Source: Bacillota bacterium (GTDB lineage: Bacteria; Bacillota; Dethiobacteria; DTU022). From it: a stretch of 5,550 nucleotides of DNA. A model generated the notes under the pieces. The model saw only the letters and a list, made by a program, of their open reading frames with translations, had not been told where the DNA came from and ran no database searches. The DNA lies in contig JAAZIG010000336.1 in assembly GCA_012510325.1 (NCBI GenBank), positions 1 to 5,550 on the forward strand. Reading direction: 5' to 3'. This document shows positions 1 to 5,550 of this stretch, piece after piece (position 1 is the first letter of the stretch; every line of letters starts with the position of its first letter). The translations under genes and the position numbers were made by a program.

Positions 1-1201
1 TCTCCATGTAGTCGGCCAGATCCCGCTTCGTTTCCTCCGATTCGCTGGAATCATAACGCCGCTGCAGCAGCTTCAGGACGCCGGGGAAGGGGCGCTTGTA
101 GTTCCGCACCCGCCCGAATCTGTTCACATAGCGAAATGGCAAAGTCTCTTTTGAACCGTGCAGCAGAATCTCTTTCTCCTCCGGAGCCAGCCCGGCAAAG
201 GGCTTCTCCAGGTCGATCCCGTGGTGTGCCGCCGCCGCCTCGATAAACTGGCGGTAGTAGCCGCGGTGCCCGGAGAAGGGGTGAATTGCCCCTTCGTTGA
301 TTGAAAGCTCCGGCTGGGAGATAATCAGCTCGGCGGAAAACTCCGCTTTCACGCCCAGGCCGCTGCATTCGGGGCAGGCACCGTAAGGGCTGTTGAAGGA
401 GAAGGCGCGGGGGGTGATCTCCTCAAAACTGAAACCGCATTCGGGGCAGGCAAAGCGCTCGCTGAAGAGGTGCTCCGCACCGTCAACCTCCTGCACCAGC
501 ACCAGCCCTTCGCTGAGCTTGAGCGCCGTCTCCAGGGAATCGGCCAGACGGCTCTCGAGCCCTGCGCGCACCACAAGGCGATCGATGACCACCTCGATGG
601 TATGTTTTTTCTGCTTGTCCAGAACAATCTCTTCCTCGAGCTCGCGCACCTCTCCGTCGACGCGCACGCGCACATAGCCGTGGCGGCGCATCTCCTCGAA
701 GAGGCGTGTGTACTCACCCTTGCGCCCCCGCACCAGGGGGGCGAGCACCTGCAGGCGCGTTCCCCCGGGCAGCATGAGCACCTGATCGACGATCTGCTGC
801 ACCGTCTGCCGATCGATGGGGCGGCGGCAGCGGGGGCAGTGCGGCTTGCCGATGCGGGCGAAGAGCAGCCGCAGATAGTCGTAGATCTCGGTAACTGTCC
901 CCACGGTGGAGCGGGGGTTGCGCGAAGCGGTTTTCTGGTCGATGGAGATAGCCGGCGAAAGCCCGCTGATCTGATCGAGATCGGGCTTCTCCATCTGCCC
1001 CAAAAATTGGCGGGCATAGGCGGAAAGCGACTCGACGTAGCGGCGCTGCCCCTCTGCATAGATGGTATCAAAAGCCAGTGAGGATTTGCCCGATCCGCTC
1101 AGTCCGGTAAAAACGATAAAGCGGTTGCGGGGCAAGACCAGATCAATATTTTTTAAATTGTGCTCCCGGGCACCGCGGATGATAATTGCTCCCTCGCTCA
1201 A
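1..1201 (-). CDS. uvrA: UvrABC system protein A (excinuclease ABC subunit A), N-terminal 400 residues, truncated by window edge
   Basis: UvrA is the ABC-type ATPase that scans DNA for bulky lesions as a dimer and loads UvrB in nucleotide excision repair. The 400 visible codons contain the Walker A motif GLSGSGKSS (about residues 33-41), the following AEGQRRYVESLSAYARQFL block, the UvrA hallmark NPRSTVGTVTEIYDYLRLLF (95-114), a CPRC pair at 122-125, and the first zinc module built from CPEC at 252-255 and CPEC at 276-279. The last visible residues match the region after that module. UvrA is usually about 940 residues, so over half lies beyond position 1. I read the start as TTG at 1201: an in-frame TAG (the uvrB stop) lies 15 nt upstream, the family N-terminus (IIIRGAREHNLKNID) follows within five residues, and a good ribosome site precedes it. 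The gene follows uvrB closely, so the two are probably co-transcribed. Identity is certain; only the start codon is slightly open. Confidence 0.97.
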   Translation of the reverse strand, partial: MSEGAIIIRGAREHNLKNIDLVLPRNRFIVFTGLSGSGKSSLAFDTIYAEGQRRYVESLSAYARQFLGQMEKPDLDQISGLSPAISIDQKTASRNPRSTVGTVTEIYDYLRLLFARIGKPHCPRCRRPIDRQTVQQIVDQVLMLPGGTRLQVLAPLVRGRKGEYTRLFEEMRRHGYVRVRVDGEVRELEEEIVLDKQKKHTIEVVIDRLVVRAGLESRLADSLETALKLSEGLVLVQEVDGAEHLFSERFACPECGFSFEEITPRAFSFNSPYGACPECSGLGVKAEFSAELIISQPELSINEGAIHPFSGHRGYYRQFIEAAAAHHGIDLEKPFAGLAPEEKEILLHGSKETLPFRYVNRFGRVRNYKRPFPGVLKLLQRRYDSSESEETKRDLADYME

Positions 1202-1206
1202 TTCGC

Positions 1207-1215
1207 CACCTCTTT
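1207..1215 (-). promoter_or_regulatory. Ribosome binding site of uvrA (supports a TTG start)
   Basis: The minus strand reads AAAGAGGTG, eight of nine matches to the ideal AAGGAGGTG, with 5 nt between it and the TTG at 1201. It lies wholly in the 15-nt gap after the uvrB stop codon, so uvrA has its own initiation signal although it is probably co-transcribed with uvrB. No ATG or GTG in the same frame lies between the uvrB stop and the conserved N-terminus. Confidence 0.8.
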
Positions 1216-1216
1216 T

Positions 1217-3226
1217 CTACTCTCCGACTGTTCCCGTTGACCCCGGTGCAGCCGTTCGTTCCAGCTCAAAAATAAGATCGCGCAGCTCGGCGGCCTCTTC
1301 AAAGGCCAGCTCCCGCGAAGCTTCTCTCATCTTTCTGCGCAGCTCCCGGATCAGCTTCTGCTGCTCCCGGGGATCGTCCGGCAGCTGCTCCCCGGAGAAG
1401 ACGCCCTCCTCTTCGGCGGCCACCGTCGCGGCGATCAGTCCGCGGACCGGCTTGACGATGGTGCGCGGAACGATCCCATGCTCGCGGTTGTAGGCCTGCT
1501 GCCTGCGGCGGCGCCGCGCCGTCTCCTCCATGGCCCGCTGCATCGACGGGGTCACCGTATCGGCATACATGATCACCCGGCCGGCGCTGTTCCGGGCGGT
1601 CCGCCCCATCGTCTGGATGAGGGAGCGCTCGGAGCGGAGGAATCCCTCCTTGTCGGCATCGAATATCGCCACGAGGGAGACCTCGGGGAGGTCGAGCCCC
1701 TCCCGCAGCAGGTTGATCCCGATAAGGACATCGAATTCACCCAGGCGCAGCCCCCTGATGATCGCCATCCGCTCCAGGGCATCGATATCCGAGTGCATAT
1801 AGCGCACCCGCAGCCCCATCTCGCGGTAGTAATCGGTCAGCTCCTCGGCCATCCGCTTGGTCATCGTCGTCACCAAAACCCTCTCCCCGGCTTCGGCGCG
1901 GGCCCGGATCTCCCCGTAGAGATCGTCCACCTGACCGGAGGCCCGCCGCACCTCCACCAGCGGATCGAGAAGACCGGTGGGGCGGATGATCTGCTCGACA
2001 ACGCTGCTGCTCTGCTCCAGCTCCCACGGTCCCGGGGTCGCTGAAACAAAGAGCGCCCGGGTGAGCAGGCTCTCGAACTCGCTGAAGCGCAGGGGACGGT
2101 TGTCCAGGGCCGAGGGCAGGCGAAAACCGTGCTCGACGAGGGTGCTCTTCCGCGCAAGATCGCCGCGGTACATCCCGTTGATCTGGGGAATGGTCACATG
2201 CGATTCGTCGACAACGAGCAAAAAGTCCTCCGGAAAGTAGTCGAGAAGGGTCCAGGGCCGGCTGCCCGGGGGGCGCCCGTCAAGGTGGCGCGAATAGTTC
2301 TCGATCCCCGAGCAGAAACCGATCTCGTGGATCATCTCCAGATCAAAGCGGGTCCGCTGCTCCAGCCGCTGCGCCTCCAAAAGCTTCCCCGCCGCAGTGA
2401 GCTCCGCCAGGCGCTGCTCCAGTTCGGCTTCAATAGTAGCCGCCGCCACCTTGAGCTGCTCCGGGGCGGTGACATAGTGGGTCGCCGGGAAGATCGCCGC
2501 ATGGCTCCGCTCGCCGTAAACCCTCCCGGTGAGGAGATCGACCTCGCGAAGCCTCTCGATCTCATCGCCAAAAAACTCCACCCGCAGGCTCGCTTCGGCA
2601 AAAGAGGCCGGAACGATCTCCATGACATCGCCGCGGACCCGAAAGGTGCCGCGGTGCAGATCGACCTCGTTTCTTTCATAGTGAATTCCGACCAGGGCGG
2701 CGATGAGCTCGTCGCGGCCCAGGGGCATCCCCGGGCGCAGCGAGAGCACCTGCCGGGCGTATTCCTGCGGCGACCCAAGGCCGTAGATGCAGGAGACGCT
2801 GGCGACGATAATGACGTCGCTGCGCTCGAGCAGGGCGCTTGTCGCCGAGTGGCGCAGTTTGTCGATCTCATCGTTGATCGAGGAATCCTTCTCGATATAG
2901 ATATCGCCCTGCGGCAGGTACGCCTCGGGCTGGTAGTAATCATAGTAGCTGATGAAGTACTCCACGGCATTGCCCGGAAAAAATTCTTTAAATTCACTGC
3001 ACAGCTGCGCCGCCAAAATTTTGTTCGGCGCCATCACCAGCGTCGGCAGCTGGATCTCCTCGATGACCCGGGCAACGGTGAAGGTCTTCCCCGAACCGGT
3101 CACTCCCAGGAGGGTCTGATAGGGGAGACCGCGGTGCAGCCCCCTTACGAGAGCCTCAATCGCCCCTGGCTGGTCGCCGGAGGGGGCAAAACCGGCTTCG
3201 AGTTTGAATCTCGCTGTGGAAAGCAC
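1217..3226 (-). CDS. uvrB: UvrABC system protein B (excinuclease ABC subunit B)
   Basis: UvrB receives damaged DNA from UvrA, verifies the lesion with its beta-hairpin and recruits UvrC for incision. With the GTG start the product has 669 residues, normal for the family. Visible in order are the N-terminal FKLEAGFAPSGDQPGAI block (residues 7-23), Walker A GVTGSGKT (41-48), the Tyr-rich beta-hairpin region YFISYYDYYQPEAYLPQGD (90-108), the Walker B/DEAD-type DESH (340-343), the SATPG motif (395-399), the second RecA-like domain with INLLREGLDLPEV (504-516) and helicase motif VI QTMGRTARN (538-546), and a C-terminal UVR domain (about 621-656) that contacts UvrC. The frame is open to an ATG at 3262 (681 residues), but that ATG has no ribosome site, overlaps a -10 box and adds 12 residues before the usual N-terminus. 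GTG at 3226 is preferred. Motif VI has Thr where E. coli and B. subtilis UvrB have Ala (GRAARN). Confidence 0.97.
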   Translation of the reverse strand: MLSTARFKLEAGFAPSGDQPGAIEALVRGLHRGLPYQTLLGVTGSGKTFTVARVIEEIQLPTLVMAPNKILAAQLCSEFKEFFPGNAVEYFISYYDYYQPEAYLPQGDIYIEKDSSINDEIDKLRHSATSALLERSDVIIVASVSCIYGLGSPQEYARQVLSLRPGMPLGRDELIAALVGIHYERNEVDLHRGTFRVRGDVMEIVPASFAEASLRVEFFGDEIERLREVDLLTGRVYGERSHAAIFPATHYVTAPEQLKVAAATIEAELEQRLAELTAAGKLLEAQRLEQRTRFDLEMIHEIGFCSGIENYSRHLDGRPPGSRPWTLLDYFPEDFLLVVDESHVTIPQINGMYRGDLARKSTLVEHGFRLPSALDNRPLRFSEFESLLTRALFVSATPGPWELEQSSSVVEQIIRPTGLLDPLVEVRRASGQVDDLYGEIRARAEAGERVLVTTMTKRMAEELTDYYREMGLRVRYMHSDIDALERMAIIRGLRLGEFDVLIGINLLREGLDLPEVSLVAIFDADKEGFLRSERSLIQTMGRTARNSAGRVIMYADTVTPSMQRAMEETARRRRRQQAYNREHGIVPRTIVKPVRGLIAATVAAEEEGVFSGEQLPDDPREQQKLIRELRRKMREASRELAFEEAAELRDLIFELERTAAPGSTGTVGE

Positions 3227-3237
3227 TTTTTGTCTCG

Positions 3238-3242
3238 CCTCC
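3238..3242 (-). promoter_or_regulatory. Ribosome binding site of uvrB (supports the GTG start at 3226)
   Basis: GGAGG on the minus strand lies 11 nt upstream of GTG at 3226. The spacing is at the long end of the usual range. The competing ATG at 3262 has only CGCTGTGCTATA before it and no purine-rich Shine-Dalgarno match, so this site decides for the shorter protein. Confidence 0.65.
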
Positions 3243-3260
3243 GCTCTGATCGCAAGATCC

Positions 3261-3289
3261 ATTATAGCACAGCGGGAGCGCTCTTTAAT
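3261..3289 (-). promoter_or_regulatory. Extended -10 sigma-A type promoter for uvrBA
   Basis: The minus strand reads TGCTATAAT at 3269-3261, a perfect TGn extension plus a perfect TATAAT -10 hexamer. With a 17-nt spacer the -35 position (3289-3284) reads ATTAAA, only three of six matches to TTGACA; a weak -35 is usual when the -10 is extended. The expected transcription start is near 3254, leaving a leader of roughly 28 nt that contains the GGAGG before the GTG at 3226. The surrounding DNA is GC-rich, so an exact TATAAT directly ahead of a gene is less likely by chance. The promoter would let uvrBA be expressed apart from the upstream membrane-protein genes. No Bacillus-type LexA box (GAAC-N4-GTTC) is visible in 3227-3343. 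Confidence 0.65.
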
Positions 3290-3311
3290 CGCTTTTTCAC
3301 CTTCAGCGGGA
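3270..3311 (-). repeat. 8-bp direct repeat (TCCCGCTG) flanking the uvrB promoter
   Basis: The minus strand carries TCCCGCTG at 3311-3304 and again at 3277-3270, 34 bp apart, with the second copy ending just before the extended -10. Two copies about three helical turns apart could be an operator for a dimeric regulator. An 8-mer match in a short GC-rich spacer can also arise by chance, so this is only a weak call. Confidence 0.2.
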
Positions 3312-3343
3312 CACCATTTTTTAGGATGAAGTGGCGGCTGCGG

Positions 3344-3910
3344 CTAGCCCCGCCCGAGTGCCAGATAGAGCAGCATCGCCAGGCCGATGGCGCTGAAGAG
3401 GTAGCCGGTGATCTTTTTCAGGAGGGCGGGGGGGAGTTTCGCCATGTAGCGGCCCCCGACAAAGACGGCCAAAGCATGGTTGAGAAACATCGCCGCCATG
3501 GCGCCGGCGAAAACGGCAACGGGATGAGCAAAATGCGCGCTCAGGAGAAGCGCGGCCATCTGCGTTTTATCGCCCAGCTCAGCCAGAAAAATGAGCGCCG
3601 CCGTCTGGTAAAAGCCGCCCTTTCCGTTGGTCGGCCCTTCTTCCGGCTCCCGGCGAAGCAGGGTGAAAAGGCCCATGATGATAAAAAAGATGCCCGAAGC
3701 GGCGGTTACAACAACCGGGGGAATATAGGCGGCCACCAGCCCGCCCGCCCCCACGGCCAGACCCATCACCAGGGCCAGCCCGGTCATCGCCCCTCCGAGG
3801 ACTTGCAGGGGCGGATAACGCCCGGCCAGCGATAGGGAGACCAGCTGGGTTTTATCCCCGAATTCGGCAATAAAGATGCTGACAAAGGCGGCGCCGGCCG
3901 CAGCGAACAA
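3344..3910 (-). CDS. TMEM165/GDT1 (UPF0016) family membrane protein, putative Mn2+/Ca2+ exporter
   Basis: This family comprises integral membrane cation/proton exchangers; bacterial members studied in Vibrio and cyanobacteria move Mn2+ out of the cytoplasm, and eukaryotic members handle Ca2+ and Mn2+. The 188-residue protein shows the signature E-x-G-D-K-T motif twice, EFGDKT at 16-21 and ELGDKT at 111-116, each in a hydrophobic helix. The two halves are clear internal repeats: (I/L)AE(F/L)GDKTQ, then GGAM or AGAM about 19 residues later. About six membrane segments are visible, with a charged linker (86-100) between the halves. Length and layout are normal for the two-repeat form. The start is TTG at 3910, backed by a very strong ribosome site. 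It begins 35 nt after the PDZ gene stops, so co-transcription is likely. The family call is firm; Mn2+ as substrate is inferred from the family. Confidence 0.92.
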   Translation of the reverse strand: MFAAAGAAFVSIFIAEFGDKTQLVSLSLAGRYPPLQVLGGAMTGLALVMGLAVGAGGLVAAYIPPVVVTAASGIFFIIMGLFTLLRREPEEGPTNGKGGFYQTAALIFLAELGDKTQMAALLLSAHFAHPVAVFAGAMAAMFLNHALAVFVGGRYMAKLPPALLKKITGYLFSAIGLAMLLYLALGRG

Positions 3911-3914
3911 TATA

Positions 3915-3926
3915 GATCACCTACCT
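3915..3926 (-). promoter_or_regulatory. Strong ribosome binding site of the GDT1-family gene (supports a TTG start)
   Basis: The minus strand reads AGGTAGGTGATC. Its last eight bases, AGGTGATC, pair fully with the 16S rRNA 3' end (GGATCACCTCC). The AGGTG core ends 7 nt before TTG at 3910. This long match in the 35-nt gap explains how a TTG codon could be used efficiently. Confidence 0.8.
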
Positions 3927-3945
3927 GTTTTGGACAAGAGACCGC

Positions 3946-5322
3946 TCATCTTTTTTTGCGCCCCGTCAACCGGCGCAGCAGGCTGGACCCGGCGGGGGCC
4001 TTCTCCTGTGCATAGAGCGGAGTGTGCGGCGAAGGGGCGGGAATCAGCCCGAGGGCGGCTCCTTTGTGCCAGAGGGGAGCGGCGGCGGTGCCGGCCGGGG
4101 CCTGCGCCCAGGGCAGGGGGAAAGGAGCAGCCTCCTCTCCGGTGCGATGCCGCTTGTTTAAGATTACGGAGAACGTTTTCCCCTCGCGGGAGCCTTCCAG
4201 CAGAACCATAAAGTAGCTCTGCTCGATGGAGTACAGCAGATCGAGATCGCTGTGCACCGGGGCATCGTTAACCCTATGGATCAGATCTCCGGAGCGAAGT
4301 CCCGCCCAGGAAGCGGCACTTCGCGGCAGGACCATCATCAGAGGGACCGCTCCCGTGCCGGAGCGGTAGACCGGCTCCCGGGAGCGCTCGCGCCTGTTGC
4401 CCAGGTGAATCACCGCCTCATGGCCGAGGGGGGCGAAGAGAACCCCGGCCAGAGTGAGCCAGGGCCACAGCTCCGCCGCGAGAGCCAGCCCGATGAGCAC
4501 CACGCTGTAAAGGCTGAGATAAGCGGCCGTGCCGATAGACTTTTCCCGGGGGCTGGAGGAGAGGGCCAGATCGGAGTAACCCAGGGCGGCGAGAACGGGC
4601 AGAGCCATAAACTGCAGACTCTCTCCCGGCCCCAGCTCCAGAGTCGGCTTGAGCAGGGGCCACCAGTCCGGCATGGTCACCCCCTGCACTTCTGCTTCGA
4701 GCACCACGGTAGCCAGCAGCGCCACCAGCGGGATGGGCCAAAACTTTTGCAGGCTGAAAGCGCCGACGACCTCACCGCCGGCCAGCTTGAAATAGAGCGG
4801 GGTGCTTCCCCGGTGGCCGCTCAGGTAGATCAACAGCGATTCGATGAGGTGAAGCACCCCGACAAGCGCCAGCAGGGCGGGAATATGGATCTCCAGCAGC
4901 GGCGCGATGAGAGAGTGCTCCCCGAGAAGCGGGAAGAAGGGCAGCACCAGATGGCGCAGCGCCAGGGTGACAAAAGCGACAATCCCCCCGGCGTAGGAGA
5001 AGCAGAGAAAGCGGGGGTGGATTAACAGCAAAAGCAGCGCCACGGGCCAGATATAGAGCAGCCCGATCTGCGACAGGGAGAGGCCCAGAAGCAGCATGAA
5101 CAGGCTGGCCAGCAAACCGGCCAGCAGACCCCACCCCGTGGAGACGGCTACCTGCCGCCCCACCGGATTGAGCGCCCTTCCAAAAAATTTTTTCTCCATC
5201 CCGGCAACGCGGCGGTACTGCAGATAAACCAGGAGAACCACCAGCCAGAAGATGGGGATCGTCAGCACGCGGATGAGGGTGCTGACCAATATTTTGGCCA
5301 GTTCAAGGAGCAGCATGCTCAA
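3946..5322 (-). CDS. MinJ-like polytopic membrane protein with C-terminal PDZ domain
   Basis: The 458-residue protein has an N-terminal membrane region with about eight hydrophobic segments (roughly 10-36, 62-86, 87-101, 108-131, 139-167, 194-215, 265-284 and 286-304), then a PDZ domain (about 325-392) with the canonical GLRSGDLIHRVND (341-353). This layout is that of MinJ (YvjD) of B. subtilis, a PDZ membrane protein that links DivIVA to MinD at the division site and is encoded near ctpB. The match here is by architecture and neighbourhood, not by alignment, so a division role is inferred. The segment before the PDZ (GHEAVIHLGNRRERSREPVY) is basic, which suggests the PDZ faces the cytoplasm. 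Residues 393-458 form a Pro/Ala-rich tail ending in the basic RRLTGRKKR. The start is TTG at 5322, whose T and G overlap the protease stop (TTGA, 4-nt overlap); ATG at 5316 is the alternative. Confidence 0.8.
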   Translation of the reverse strand: MSMLLLELAKILVSTLIRVLTIPIFWLVVLLVYLQYRRVAGMEKKFFGRALNPVGRQVAVSTGWGLLAGLLASLFMLLLGLSLSQIGLLYIWPVALLLLLIHPRFLCFSYAGGIVAFVTLALRHLVLPFFPLLGEHSLIAPLLEIHIPALLALVGVLHLIESLLIYLSGHRGSTPLYFKLAGGEVVGAFSLQKFWPIPLVALLATVVLEAEVQGVTMPDWWPLLKPTLELGPGESLQFMALPVLAALGYSDLALSSSPREKSIGTAAYLSLYSVVLIGLALAAELWPWLTLAGVLFAPLGHEAVIHLGNRRERSREPVYRSGTGAVPLMMVLPRSAASWAGLRSGDLIHRVNDAPVHSDLDLLYSIEQSYFMVLLEGSREGKTFSVILNKRHRTGEEAAPFPLPWAQAPAGTAAAPLWHKGAALGLIPAPSPHTPLYAQEKAPAGSSLLRRLTGRKKR

Positions 5323-5550
5323 TTATCTGTTCCCTCCAGAAGAGCTCGTTTCTTCGGTTCCCGGATCAGCTCAATGGCCCGGAGCAGCTGGGGATCGCGG
5401 TGGCGGGCACTCTCCTCGAAAGCCTCCCGGAGCTGGATCCAGGTAACATCGTCAAACTCGCCGGAGGGCTCCAGCCCCGCTGCGGCTTGAAAACTGCCCA
5501 GCGCCGCCGCGGTGACCTCATCCAAACAACCTTCAAGGCCGCAGGGGTAA
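5319..5550 (-). CDS. C-terminal end of an S41-family carboxy-terminal processing protease (CtpA/CtpB-like), partial
   Basis: The 76 visible residues are open to the window edge, so the start and catalytic domain are missing. They form a type 1 peptidoglycan-binding domain: CLDEVTAAALGSFQAAAGL, then PSGEFDDVTWIQL, which fits the family pattern of T-x-x-A-V/L-x-x-F-Q-x-x-x-G-L followed by D/E-x-x-T-W-x-x-L. A short tail, RDPQLLRAIELI, follows and resembles the D-x-Q-L-x-x-A-L ending of Firmicute S41 proteases that carry this domain. Full proteins usually have a signal or membrane anchor, a PDZ domain and a Ser/Lys S41 protease domain, and act outside the membrane; in Bacillus, CtpB acts in sporulation signalling. 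The next gene overlaps by 4 nt. The peptidoglycan-binding domain is clear; the protease assignment rests on the tail and on the neighbouring genes, and another peptidoglycan-binding enzyme is possible. Confidence 0.7.
   Translation of the reverse strand, partial: YPCGLEGCLDEVTAAALGSFQAAAGLEPSGEFDDVTWIQLREAFEESARHRDPQLLRAIELIREPKKRALLEGTDN
5332..5337 (-). promoter_or_regulatory. Ribosome binding site of the MinJ-like gene inside the protease 3' end
   Basis: GGAGGG on the minus strand ends 9 nt before TTG at 5322 and 15 nt before ATG at 5316. The spacing favours TTG. The site lies in the last codons of the upstream protease gene, which together with the TTGA stop/start overlap points to translational coupling. 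Confidence 0.7.

Noticed and set aside
349..1071. 240-codon minus-strand frame inside uvrA
   Set aside because: The translation is a low-complexity Ser/Arg/Ala/Pro run, typical of an out-of-frame reading of a GC-rich gene. The uvrA frame through the same bases carries all the conserved motifs.
3260..3262. ATG as the uvrB start (681-residue form)
   Set aside because: It has no ribosome site, overlaps the -10 box and adds residues that are not part of the usual UvrB N-terminus.
3276..3283. Palindrome GAGCGCTC upstream of the uvrB -10 box
   Set aside because: An 8-bp GC-rich palindrome is common by chance and falls in the promoter spacer without a match to a known operator.
3330..3360. Possible hairpin terminator over the GDT1 stop codon (GCGG-GGCTAG-CCGC)
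   Set aside because: The stem is only 4 bp and no T-run follows on the minus strand; the next bases are CCACTTCATCCTAAAAAA. It does not fit an intrinsic terminator.
2129..3835. 568-codon open frame on the plus strand, antisense to uvrB and the GDT1-family gene
   Set aside because: It lies entirely opposite two certain genes, its translation shows no family motif, and it is rich in Arg, Gly, Gln and His as expected for the complement of GC-rich coding DNA. It crosses both genes and the promoter between them.
4252..5025. 257-codon plus-strand frame antisense to the PDZ membrane protein
   Set aside because: It is rich in Gln, Arg and His with no hydrophobic core or motif, the expected antisense image of Leu/Ala-rich membrane-protein codons.

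Overview
This 5.55 kb window is GC-rich and almost fully coding. All five genes lie on the minus strand, so transcription runs from high to low coordinates. In that order they are: the C-terminal end of an S41 carboxy-terminal processing protease with a peptidoglycan-binding domain (5550-5319, cut by the window edge), a polytopic membrane protein with a C-terminal PDZ domain that resembles Bacillus MinJ (5322-3946), a TMEM165/GDT1 (UPF0016) family cation transporter (3910-3344), uvrB (3226-1217) and the first 400 codons of uvrA (1201-1, cut by the window edge).

The likely host is a Firmicute, probably a GC-rich member of the Clostridia (Peptococcaceae or Desulfotomaculum-like lineages). I infer this from the gene order protease - PDZ membrane protein - uvrB - uvrA, which recalls the ctpB-minJ-uvrBA neighbourhood of Bacillus subtilis, from strong Shine-Dalgarno sequences, and from heavy use of TTG and GTG starts. 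It is not proven by any single sequence here.

There appear to be two transcription units. The protease, PDZ protein and GDT1 genes are tightly packed (a 4-nt TTGA overlap, then a 35-nt gap) and probably form one operon whose promoter lies outside the window. uvrB and uvrA are 15 nt apart and probably form a second operon. An extended -10 promoter (TGCTATAAT, 3269-3261) sits just upstream of uvrB. Its position rules out the longest-ORF ATG at 3262 as the start for transcripts from this promoter and favours a GTG start at 3226. No clear intrinsic terminator separates GDT1 from uvrB, so read-through is possible.

Functionally, UvrA and UvrB are the damage-recognition half of bacterial nucleotide excision repair. 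The protease and the MinJ-like protein belong to cell-envelope, division or sporulation biology. The GDT1 protein is probably a Mn2+ (or Ca2+) exporter. I see no mobile element, CRISPR array, RNA gene or clearly new system. The points worth a second look are the start/promoter overlap at uvrB, the four non-ATG starts, the PDZ protein with its tail, and the metal transporter placed between the division-type and repair genes.
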